Shown piece by piece: positions 8,047-15,290 of a DNA stretch of 21,530 bases. The position numbers and the translations under genes are program-made. Numbering within the stretch: position 1 is the first letter of the stretch; every line of letters begins with the position of its first letter. The notes under the pieces were generated by a model. That model searched no databases. It was given only the letters and a program-made list of their open reading frames with translations, and was not told where the DNA came from. This DNA is from Treponema sp. (GTDB lineage: Bacteria; Spirochaetota; Spirochaetia; Treponematales; Breznakiellaceae), in the NCBI GenBank assembly GCA_009785545.1, contig WQWD01000008.1, positions 1 through 21,530 on the forward strand, read 5' to 3'.

Positions 8047-9138
8047 ATGGGGAAAAAACTTAAGTACGGTATCATAGGATGTGGAGGTATTGCCGAGGGG
8101 AAATTTTTCCCTGCGATTAAGGCGCTTGGAGATGTGGATATTACCGCATATTGCGATATAATTCAAACCCGGGCAGAAAAAGCTAATGCGGGATATAGTG
8201 AGGGCAAAGCTAAAGTTTTTACCGATTACCGGGATTTATTAAAAGAAGATCTTGATGCGGTATGCGTGCTTACTCCAAATAATTCTCACTGCGAAATCAC
8301 TGTAGCGGCTCTTAACCGAGGTATTCATGTAATGTGCGAAAAACCCATGGCGATGAATTATGCGGAAGCCAAAGCAATGTTAGACGCCAGCGTAAAAAAC
8401 AAAAAGCTTCTTACTATTGGTTATCAAAATCGTTATCGCCCGGACAGTCTTTTCCTTAAAGCTGAGTGCGACAAGGGAACGTTAGGTGAAATTTATTACG
8501 CAAAAGCCACAGCGCTTCGGCGGCGTGCTGTTCCTACTTGGGGAGTTTTTCTTGATGTTGAAAAACAAGGCGGCGGCCCTCTCATTGATATTGGCACTCA
8601 CGCATTGGATTTAACGCTTTTTATGATGAACAATTATGAACCGGTCTATGCGGTTGGCACTGTATATCATAAATTAAACAAGGAAAAAAACACGGGAAAT
8701 GTCTGGGGCGACTGGAATACAAAAGAATTTACCGCCGAAGATTCGGCATTTGGTTTTGTGGTAATGAAAAACGGCGCAACCATTTCGCTGGAAAGCAGTT
8801 GGGCGCTTAATACTACAAGGGAGCGTGAAGCTGTAACAACTCTCTGCGGAACAAAAGGCGGTGCGGATATGCCTAAACAGGGGGAACTGATAATTAACGG
8901 CTGCAAAAACGGAAGGCTTTTTAATATGACTCCGATGATTCAGCCGAATGAAGTTGCCTTTTTTTCCGGCGATGCGGAATCGCCCTCAGTTAAAGAAGCT
9001 CGGACTTTCCGTGACGCAATTCGCGGCAAAGGAAAATTGTATGTGCTTCCAGAGCAGGCAATGGTTGTAACTCGTATCCTTGATGGAATTTACAAATCCG
9101 CAAAAACAGGCAAGCCGTTTTATTTCGACAAAGAGTAG
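8047..9138 (+). CDS. Gfo/Idh/MocA-family sugar oxidoreductase
   Basis: NAD(P)-dependent dehydrogenase of 363 residues. The N-terminal Rossmann fold has GCGGIAEGKFFPA near residues 11-23; the EKP motif (Glu98-Lys99-Pro100) marks the nicotinamide/catalytic Lys; and GGGPLIDIGTHALD supplies the conserved Asp181 and His185 of the active site. The C-terminal beta-sheet domain completes the family length. GAGGAAA precedes the ATG, and only 7 nt separate it from the mannosidase stop. With the following ThuA-like gene it forms a pair like thuB-thuA of rhizobia, where oxidation to 3-keto sugars has been proposed. Substrate here is unknown; mannose, a mannoside or its product are candidates. Confidence 0.92.
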   Translation: MGKKLKYGIIGCGGIAEGKFFPAIKALGDVDITAYCDIIQTRAEKANAGYSEGKAKVFTDYRDLLKEDLDAVCVLTPNNSHCEITVAALNRGIHVMCEKPMAMNYAEAKAMLDASVKNKKLLTIGYQNRYRPDSLFLKAECDKGTLGEIYYAKATALRRRAVPTWGVFLDVEKQGGGPLIDIGTHALDLTLFMMNNYEPVYAVGTVYHKLNKEKNTGNVWGDWNTKEFTAEDSAFGFVVMKNGATISLESSWALNTTREREAVTTLCGTKGGADMPKQGELIINGCKNGRLFNMTPMIQPNEVAFFSGDAESPSVKEARTFRDAIRGKGKLYVLPEQAMVVTRILDGIYKSAKTGKPFYFDKE

Positions 9139-9145
9139 GTTGTAT

Positions 9146-9889
9146 ATGACAGAAAAAAAACAAATTAGAGTAACCGTCTGGAATGAATACTTGGATGAGC
9201 AAAAAGCTCCTGTTGTGTCTGCGGTATATCCCGAAGGTTTGCATAAAGCAATCGCTGATTTTCTCAATCAAGGCAGTGAAATTTCCGCAAGAACATCAAT
9301 TATTACCGATCCTGAACAAGGACTGACAGAAGATATTCTTGCCAATACAGATGTGTTGATATGGTGGGGGCATTGTCACCACGATGATGTTCAGGATCAT
9401 CTGGCTAAACGGGTGGTTGAACACGTTCAGCGTGGTATGGGAATTGTCTTCCTTCACTCAGCGCATCTGTCAAAGCCTTTTAAAAATCTTTTGGGAACAT
9501 CAGGATGTTTGGGCTGGAGAGAGGCTGGTGAAAAAACACGAATATGGACAGCTTCTCCCAATCATCCTGTGGCGCAGGGGATTCCTTCTCAATTTCTTAT
9601 CGAGCAGGAAGAAATGTATAGCGAGCCGTTTGGAGTTCCCGAACCTGAAACAACAGTATTTATTAGCTGGTTCGAGGGAGGTAATGTATTTCGCAGCGGG
9701 CTTGCGTATCAAAGAGATTACGGCAAAATATTTTATTTCCAACCCGGCCACGAAATATACCCGACATTTTTTCACCCGACAGTTCAAAAGATAATTGTCA
9801 ATGCTGTAAAATGGGTAAACCCTGTTGTTCGAATTAAAGCCCATGATTGTCCCTGCATGGAAGAAGCGCTGGAAAAAATCGGCGGTTAG
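9146..9889 (+). CDS. thuA: ThuA-like trehalose-utilisation family protein
   Basis: ThuA domain of 247 residues on a class I glutamine-amidotransferase-like fold. Family features are VTVWNEYLDEQ at the start, VYPEGLHKAIADFL, TDVLIWWGHCHHDDV, GIVFLHSAH and the terminal FQPGHEIYPTF followed by NAVKWV. In Sinorhizobium, ThuA acts with the Gfo/Idh enzyme ThuB in disaccharide catabolism, and related enzymes handle 3-keto-glycosides. The start is the ATG at 9146, because family similarity begins right there; an in-frame reading from 9080 would overlap the previous gene by 59 nt. The Shine-Dalgarno is weak, so coupling to the oxidoreductase stop seven bases upstream is likely. The symbol reflects family similarity, not proven trehalose use. 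Confidence 0.88.
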   Translation: MTEKKQIRVTVWNEYLDEQKAPVVSAVYPEGLHKAIADFLNQGSEISARTSIITDPEQGLTEDILANTDVLIWWGHCHHDDVQDHLAKRVVEHVQRGMGIVFLHSAHLSKPFKNLLGTSGCLGWREAGEKTRIWTASPNHPVAQGIPSQFLIEQEEMYSEPFGVPEPETTVFISWFEGGNVFRSGLAYQRDYGKIFYFQPGHEIYPTFFHPTVQKIIVNAVKWVNPVVRIKAHDCPCMEEALEKIGG

Positions 9890-9929
9890 CTTATTGCAAA
9901 ATTTTATGTTTTAATCCAAAATGTAATTA

Positions 9930-11225
9930 ATGGCAAAGAAAACCGTTTTTGTATTCATTTTAATTTTTTTCTCTACCGCAATGCTTTTTGCCGGAGGGGA
10001 ACATCTTACAATTAAAGTGGCTGTTGTAGGCCCTGGCACTCCGCTTTATTTTTGGTGGGGGCATATTGCTCTTGTAATCGAAGATTCAAATACAGGCAGA
10101 AGCTATTTTTATGATTACGGAATATTTTCGTTAGATAACGATTATTTCTTCCAAAATTTTGCGCTGGGAAGGCTGTTGTTTACAAGCGGTGTTTCCTCAA
10201 CCGAGAGAAACATCGAAGTCTACAGACTAACCAATCGCAGTTTAGTTTTTTATACACTTAATCTTCCGCCGGAAACCAGATTAAAAGTTCAGGAACTTGC
10301 CAATTATGATATGCTGCCTGAAAATCGTGATTATTGGTATCATCACTTTGATAATAATTGTTCAACAAGGATCATCGAAATTATTGATTTTGCCACAGAC
10401 GGGCAATTTAGAGAGTATTTCGACAATATCCCCAGTCGTTTTACGTTAAGACAGCACGTACGCCGCCATACATGGTTTTCGCCTGCCGTCGATTGGGCTC
10501 TTAACTTTTGGATGGGGCAGGGCATAGACAGGCCTATCACTGTTTGGGACGATATGTTTCTTCCGTCTGAGGTTGGTAAGCGTATACAGGAGTTTGAGTT
10601 TACCGATGTCAACGGGGTTCGCCGCAGATTGGTAGAATCGGAAGATTCAATTCAGGTAATAATAGAATCTACAGGGCTCCCCGAAGTGCTTGAAATTCCG
10701 CGAAGACAATGGCCGATGAACTTTGCGTTCAGCCTTGTAATGTCCGCAGTTTTAGGCTTTTTCTTTTATTTACATTCAAAAAACATCAGGATTGGAAGAA
10801 TTTTTGCGGGTATCGGGATAAGTTTCTTTGGCTTTGTTTTTGGTGTAGCAGCTCTGATGTTATACTTTATGAATATTTTTACAGATCATGACTATACGTA
10901 TCAAAATTTTAACATGATCTTTGCCACGCCGCTGCTTTTAGCCGCTGTTCCGCTGGGTATTTGCTTCGCATCTACAAAAAATCTAAAAAAACTCATAATT
11001 TATGACAGATTGATCCGATTAACATGGCTTTTGACGGTGGTTGGCATCTTAATTTTGACGCTTCTCAGGCTTTTCCCGAGTTGCCCTATCGAAGATATTG
11101 GCATTTTCCAACAAAATCTTCCTGATAAACTGTTGATGCTCCCAATTGCTTTGCTTTTTACTTTTCAACCTGTCGGTCTTTGCCAATCCTTGAGAAAATG
11201 CTGTATCTGTAAAAAATCTGCTTAA
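9930..11225 (+). CDS. Lnb/DUF4105-type membrane protein with exported catalytic domain
   Basis: A 431-residue inner-membrane protein. A signal peptide (about 1-21, ending LFAGG) leads to an extracytoplasmic domain of the DUF4105 (Lnb N-terminal) type, then about five membrane helices (near 264-283, 288-317, 325-346, 362-380, 400-417). The domain keeps the papain/NlpC-like pair: WWGHIAL with His45 and FDNNCSTRI with Cys144. The architecture matches the Bacteroides protein reported as the lipoprotein N-acyltransferase Lnb, so a role in lipoprotein maturation is plausible but inferred. There is no clear Shine-Dalgarno at the ATG. It starts 40 nt after thuA and may read through from the operon. 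The tail is Cys-rich (CCICKKSA), which is unexplained. Confidence 0.8.
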   Translation: MAKKTVFVFILIFFSTAMLFAGGEHLTIKVAVVGPGTPLYFWWGHIALVIEDSNTGRSYFYDYGIFSLDNDYFFQNFALGRLLFTSGVSSTERNIEVYRLTNRSLVFYTLNLPPETRLKVQELANYDMLPENRDYWYHHFDNNCSTRIIEIIDFATDGQFREYFDNIPSRFTLRQHVRRHTWFSPAVDWALNFWMGQGIDRPITVWDDMFLPSEVGKRIQEFEFTDVNGVRRRLVESEDSIQVIIESTGLPEVLEIPRRQWPMNFAFSLVMSAVLGFFFYLHSKNIRIGRIFAGIGISFFGFVFGVAALMLYFMNIFTDHDYTYQNFNMIFATPLLLAAVPLGICFASTKNLKKLIIYDRLIRLTWLLTVVGILILTLLRLFPSCPIEDIGIFQQNLPDKLLMLPIALLFTFQPVGLCQSLRKCCICKKSA

Positions 11226-11314
11226 AAATTTTTTTTATTTGTAACCTCTTTCCCGGTCAATGGTTGTATAATTGACATTCTTATCAGGCAACTATGTTCC
11301 TCCTATTTTCTCCT

Positions 11315-11350
11315 ATACCCGAAGTTACTCCTTTCTTCGGGTATTTTTTT
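11315..11350 (+). terminator. Strong intrinsic terminator
   Basis: A perfect 10-bp stem (ATACCCGAAG, 11315-11324, with CTTCGGGTAT, 11335-11344), a 10-nt loop and a run of T (11345-11350). It lies 90 nt downstream of the membrane-protein gene and could end that transcript or a small RNA starting near 11280-11305. Confidence 0.88.
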
Positions 11351-11375
11351 GTCTTTGTAAGGTTTTTTCAAAACT

Positions 11376-11494
11376 GAGGCTGTCCCAAAACTTCAGTTTT
11401 TGGGACAGCTTCCTTAGATTTAAATGAAAAAGCGGCATTTATGACGTTTTTTCGGAAGCCTGTCTCAAAACTGACCGAGTTTTGGGACAGGCTC
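11376..11494. mobile_element. MITE-like palindromic element A
   Basis: A 119-bp element with terminal inverted repeats, GAGGCTGTCCCAAAACT at the left and its near complement AGTTTTGGGACAGGCTC at the right, flanked on both sides by AACT. Inside are two hairpins: 11379-11409 (13 bp, loop TTCA, one bulged T) and 11457-11493 (16 bp with one G-T pair, loop GACCG). It encodes nothing. The ends resemble insertion-sequence termini, but no transposase is present, so a non-autonomous element is inferred. Confidence 0.65.
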
Positions 11495-11550
11495 AACTAG
11501 CCGAATTTTGAAAAAATTCTTTACGCCTAAAACATTTTTTCTAAAACCTG

Positions 11551-11579
11551 TTGACATAACTCTGATTTTTTACTAACAT
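11551..11579 (+). promoter_or_regulatory. tRNA-Asn promoter
   Basis: TTGACA (11551-11556), exactly 17 bp, then TAACAT (11574-11579). The predicted start lies a few bases before the tRNA 5' end at 11590. Confidence 0.8.
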
Positions 11580-11589
11580 TTAATTAGTA

Positions 11590-11662
11590 TCCCTTGTAGC
11601 TCAGCTGGCAGAGCAAGTGGCTGTTAACCACTGGGTCCGTGGTTCGAATCCGCGCGAGGGAG
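11590..11662 (+). tRNA. tRNA-Asn (GTT)
   Basis: A full cloverleaf of 73 nt. The acceptor TCCCTTG pairs with CGAGGGA with one T-G pair. The D arm is GCTCAGCTGGCAGAGC. The anticodon arm is AGTGG-CTGTTAA-CCACT, with anticodon GTT. The T arm is CGTGG-TTCGAAT-CCGCG. The discriminator base is G, and CCA is not encoded (CAA follows), so it is added after transcription. It decodes AAC and AAT. The gene stands alone with its own promoter and terminator between two palindromic elements. Confidence 0.97.
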
Positions 11663-11672
11663 CAAATAATTA

Positions 11673-11708
11673 AGCTGTCTAACATTAAAAGGTTGGGCAG
11701 CTTTTTTT
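11673..11708 (+). terminator. tRNA-Asn intrinsic terminator
   Basis: AGCTGTCTAAC (11673-11683) pairs with GTTGGGCAGCT (11692-11702), using two G-T pairs, followed by a T run. It starts ten bases after the tRNA. Confidence 0.88.
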
Positions 11709-11714
11709 ATATTA

Positions 11715-11844
11715 GAGTTGTTCGGAAACTTCAGTTTCTGAACGACTTCTTTATAAAAACCGCATTTTTGCAGGGCTTTGACCGAAAAAATGCAAGACTT
11801 GAGAGGCAACCAACCGGGTTGCCTCTCAAGTCCGTTCCGGGCTC
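11715..11844. repeat. Palindromic element B, diverged relative of element A
   Basis: It begins right after the tRNA terminator. It contains a 14-bp hairpin at 11717-11746 (two G-T pairs, core AAACTTCAGTTT) and a perfect 16-bp hairpin at 11796-11832 (loop AACCG). The order of parts and both loops match element A: core AAACTTCAGTTT, then TTCTTTA, then CGCATTT, then a 16-bp hairpin with an RACCG loop, then GGCTC followed by ACTA. The stem sequences differ from A. A second weak pairing joins GCATTTTT (11762) and AAAAAATGC (11785). No clear flanking duplication is seen. Confidence 0.6.
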
Positions 11845-11850
11845 GACTAA

Positions 11851-11879
11851 TTGAAAATAAATTGAAATTAGTATATATT
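11851..11879 (+). promoter_or_regulatory. Promoter of the FIST-kinase operon
   Basis: TTGAAA (11851-11856), 17 bp, TATATT (11874-11879). It gives a leader of about 29 nt before the ATG at 11915. Confidence 0.6.
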
Positions 11880-11914
11880 AAATTAATAGTAACAATGAGA
11901 AGGGGAAATTTACC

Positions 11915-13072
11915 ATGATAAAAACAATGACGGCATTTACATCTGAATTAGATGACGAAAAAACAGCGATTGAGCAGATAAGTTCACAATTGAAGCTGGA
12001 AGAAGGGCTTTTAAAAAATACTATTGGCATTGTAGTGTGCCATTATGAATTTATTCTTTCAGGGATATTTAAAGCTGTATGCGATGCGCTTCCTTTTAGT
12101 GTAGTTGGTACTATTTCGTCAACGCAGGCTGTAAACGGCGAAAATGGCTCCTTGCTTATGGCATTGACTGTTATGACCAGCGATACTGTCGAATTTGAAA
12201 AAATCATCACACCTTCAATTGCGGAGGAACCGGCAAAGGTTATTGCCGAAAGTTATAAATCCCGCTCAAAATCGGGAAAACCTGCTCTCGCCATTGTGTT
12301 TGCGCCGTTTATCCTCCAAAATTGCGGCGATGATTATGTTAATGCTCTTAGTGAGGCATCGGGAGGAGTCCCATGTTTTGGAACGCTTTCAGTAGACGAT
12401 ACTTTGGATTTCGTAAACTGTTTTATGTTAGCCGACGGAGAGCATTACCGTGATAAAATGGCAATGATTCTTTTATATGGGGATGTAAAACCAAAGTTTT
12501 TTGTCGCTAATATATCCGAAAGCAGATTGCTTGAAAAAAACGCTGTCGTAACAAAAAGTGCAGGGCATGTACTCATGGAAGTAAACGAACGTCCTGTTAT
12601 AGATTACTTTGATGATTTGGGGTTGGTCAAAGCAAGTGAAACTCAATATGCCATGTCGTCTATCCCGTTTTTGATTGATTATAATGATGATACGCCAAAA
12701 GTATCGAAAGTTTTTGTCATGCTTACTCCTGAAAAATATGCGATCTGCGGAGGCGCAATGCCGGAAGGAAGTACGATGTATGTGGCAATGACAGATAAAA
12801 GTGACGTTATATTTACTACCGAAGAAGTGCTCGAAAAAATCCGCAGCGAAATTCCAAAAGCTTCCTTGCTGCTTGCTTTTTCCTGCTTAACCCGAAACAT
12901 GATGCTTGGGGCGGAACAATACAAAGAGATGGAAATGGTCAATGAAAAAATTGGCGGAGAGCTTCCTTTTATGATGGCAAGCTCCGGCGGAGAAATTTGC
13001 CCGACAAAAACTTCCGACGAAAGAGCAGTTAACCGTTTCCATAATAATGCTTTTGTTGCTTGTTTGATATAA
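11915..13072 (+). CDS. FIST-domain signal transduction protein
   Basis: A soluble cytoplasmic protein of 385 residues with no membrane segment. The N-terminal part (about 28-210) fits FIST_N: IGIVVCHYEFI, VVGTISSTQAV, and GGVPCFGTLSVDD. The C-terminal part (about 225-380) fits FIST_C, ending with LLLAFSCLTRNMMLG and PFMMASSGGEICP followed by FHNNAFVACLI, the usual closing pattern of the family. FIST domains are thought to bind small ligands, perhaps amino acids, and to feed sensor kinases or cyclases. AGAAGGGG precedes the ATG. The hybrid kinase follows 28 nt downstream, supporting a partner role. Confidence 0.9.
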   Translation: MIKTMTAFTSELDDEKTAIEQISSQLKLEEGLLKNTIGIVVCHYEFILSGIFKAVCDALPFSVVGTISSTQAVNGENGSLLMALTVMTSDTVEFEKIITPSIAEEPAKVIAESYKSRSKSGKPALAIVFAPFILQNCGDDYVNALSEASGGVPCFGTLSVDDTLDFVNCFMLADGEHYRDKMAMILLYGDVKPKFFVANISESRLLEKNAVVTKSAGHVLMEVNERPVIDYFDDLGLVKASETQYAMSSIPFLIDYNDDTPKVSKVFVMLTPEKYAICGGAMPEGSTMYVAMTDKSDVIFTTEEVLEKIRSEIPKASLLLAFSCLTRNMMLGAEQYKEMEMVNEKIGGELPFMMASSGGEICPTKTSDERAVNRFHNNAFVACLI

Positions 13073-13100
13073 TTCGTATGTTAGTTGAAGGAACAAAGAT

Positions 13101-15290
13101 TTGTCCAATGATGAAATGACGAAAAATTTTGATAACACTCTTGCTGATGAAAATCATCGGCTTCTTATGGAGGTTGACAAATTAAATCGTGAGCTGAAAA
13201 AAAACGCTCGTGAAATCAGAATAACCCAAAGCCTTCTCGACAAAGTTACAAAAGCGGCAGATGCAAAAGATACCCTTAACACAGCTTTAACAGATATAAG
13301 TATAAAACATCGCACCTATACAAATATGCTTCTGCAAAGCTGTCCTAATATCATAATTCTTTTTAATAGTGACGGCCGTTTTGTTTTATCTACCGAAGTT
13401 TTTATGTCCGTTACAAAAATTCCCAATTTTGATTATGTCAAAAATCGCAAATACGAAGAAGTTTTTCCTAAATATTTTTCTGCTGATGAAATGGAAAAAT
13501 TCAGGACGGCTTTTGACAGAGCTGCGGAATCAGACGAGGCAATACAATTTGACGCAATGATTGATTTTTCTCTGGAAGGCAAGCGCAGATATTACTCGCT
13601 TGAGCTGCGCAGAACCAGTTCTGTTTTGGAAGCAAATGCAGATGTAATGTCGGGAATACTCGTAGTTATGATAGATTTTACGGATTTCATGCAGGAAAAA
13701 CTGCGGGCGGAAACTGCCAATAATGCGAAATCAAATTTCCTGGCGACAATGAGCCACGAAATCAGAACGCCGATGAACGCGATAATTGGAATGGCAGCTA
13801 TAGGTAAAACTACGCCAAATACAGAACGAAAAAATTATTGTTTAAATAAAATCGAAGATGCGTCGCAGCATTTGTTAAATGTTGTCAACGACATATTGGA
13901 TATGTCAAAAATAGAAGCTAATAAATTTGAACTTTCTTTGGTTGAATTCAATTTTGAAAAAATGCTTCACCGTATTGCTAATGTCATCATTATCCGTGCG
14001 GATGAAAAACGGCAAATATTTACTGTGCATATAGATCAGGCAATCCCAAATATGATGATAGGTGACGATCACCGGCTTACTCAGGTCATAACAAATCTGC
14101 TGGGAAATGCCGTAAAATTTACGCCCGAAGAAGGTTCTGTAACGCTTGACGCAAAATATTTAGGCGAAGAAAACGGAATGTGTTCTATTCAAATTTCTAT
14201 TGTCGATACGGGAATTGGCATAAGTCCTCAGCAGCAACCACAGTTGTTTGACACTTTCCAACAGGCTGACTCAAATACAACTCGTAAATACGGAGGTACA
14301 GGTTTAGGTCTGACTATCTCCAAAAATATTGTCGAAATGATGGGCGGCAAAATATGGGTTGAGTCTGAGCTTGGAAAAGGAGCGGCATTTAAATTTACAT
14401 TTAACGCAAAACCTGCGGCAAACAGAATCGAAGAAAAAACGGCGACTGTTGTCGATTGGAATAACGCTAAATTCCTGATAGTTGACGATGATCTGTCCGT
14501 ATTGGAATATTTTGACGAAATTATGCGAAGATTCGGGACATCCTGCGATACGGCATCAAGCGGCGAGGAAGCTTTGAAGCTTGTAAAAATGAACGGTGCA
14601 TACACTATTTGTTTTGTAGACTGGAAGATGCCGGATATGGACGGTATCACTTTAACAAAAGCTTTAAAACAAGCAGAAAACGGCGGAGTTAATACAATCG
14701 TGATAATGATATCGTCTTTTGATATGAATACAATAGAAAAAGAAACGAAAAAAAATGGTATAGATAAAATTCTAGTAAAACCTTTATTTCCTTCGGTGAT
14801 ATATGATACCATAAACGAAGTTTTGGGAAAGATCAAAACAAAAAAAGAAAACAGACAAGAAGATTTATCCGGACTGTTTGCCGGATTTCATATTTTGCTT
14901 GCCGAAGATGTCGAAATAAACCGTGAAATTGTTCTCTCTCTGTTCGAACCGACAAACATCGAAATAGACTGCGTAGAAAACGGAGAAGAAGCTGTACGAG
15001 CTTTTAACCTTACTCCGGAAAAATATGACATGATATTTATGGACATTCAAATGCCAGTCATGGATGGGTACGAGGCAACCCGCCGTATCAGAGAAATTGA
15101 AAATAAAATCAACGCTGAAGGTGAAACTGCGGGGTATCCGCATAAACAGATACCAATTGTCGCTATGACCGCAAATGTGTTTCAGGAAGATATAGAAAAA
15201 TCAATGTCGTCAGGCATGAACGGACACATCGGTAAACCTTTAGATTTTAATGAAGTAATAAATATTTTAAAAAAGTTTTTGTTAAAATAA
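13101..15290 (+). CDS. Hybrid sensor histidine kinase, PAS-HisKA-HATPase-REC-REC
   Basis: A soluble cytoplasmic kinase of 729 residues. Order of parts: coiled coil (about 14-65), PAS-like domain (about 72-195), HisKA with the phospho-accepting His219 in MSHEIRTPMN, ATPase domain with N box TNLLGNAVKF, DTGIGI and GGTGLGLTISK, then two receiver domains. Receiver 1 has VDDD at 461-464 and phospho-Asp507 (FVDWKMP); receiver 2 has AED at 601-603 and phospho-Asp648 (FMDIQMP). There is no HPt or output domain, so a separate partner must carry the signal on. The start is TTG at 13101, preceded by GAAGGA; the ATG at 13116 has no such signal. The stop overlaps the convergent DUF554 gene by 9 nt. The FIST protein upstream is the likely input. 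Confidence 0.95.
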   Translation: MSNDEMTKNFDNTLADENHRLLMEVDKLNRELKKNAREIRITQSLLDKVTKAADAKDTLNTALTDISIKHRTYTNMLLQSCPNIIILFNSDGRFVLSTEVFMSVTKIPNFDYVKNRKYEEVFPKYFSADEMEKFRTAFDRAAESDEAIQFDAMIDFSLEGKRRYYSLELRRTSSVLEANADVMSGILVVMIDFTDFMQEKLRAETANNAKSNFLATMSHEIRTPMNAIIGMAAIGKTTPNTERKNYCLNKIEDASQHLLNVVNDILDMSKIEANKFELSLVEFNFEKMLHRIANVIIIRADEKRQIFTVHIDQAIPNMMIGDDHRLTQVITNLLGNAVKFTPEEGSVTLDAKYLGEENGMCSIQISIVDTGIGISPQQQPQLFDTFQQADSNTTRKYGGTGLGLTISKNIVEMMGGKIWVESELGKGAAFKFTFNAKPAANRIEEKTATVVDWNNAKFLIVDDDLSVLEYFDEIMRRFGTSCDTASSGEEALKLVKMNGAYTICFVDWKMPDMDGITLTKALKQAENGGVNTIVIMISSFDMNTIEKETKKNGIDKILVKPLFPSVIYDTINEVLGKIKTKKENRQEDLSGLFAGFHILLAEDVEINREIVLSLFEPTNIEIDCVENGEEAVRAFNLTPEKYDMIFMDIQMPVMDGYEATRRIREIENKINAEGETAGYPHKQIPIVAMTANVFQEDIEKSMSSGMNGHIGKPLDFNEVINILKKFLLK

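Noticed and set aside
11673..11702. GTCTAAC and GTTGGGC resembling the RYYYAAC/GTTRRRY ends of an integron attC site
   Set aside because: The two motifs are only 8-9 bases apart, far less than in attC sites, and the stem is followed by a T-tract, so it is the tRNA terminator.
11624..11854. Open reading frames on both strands across the tRNA and element B
   Set aside because: They overlap the tRNA and hairpins, lack ribosome binding sites and give low-complexity products without family resemblance.
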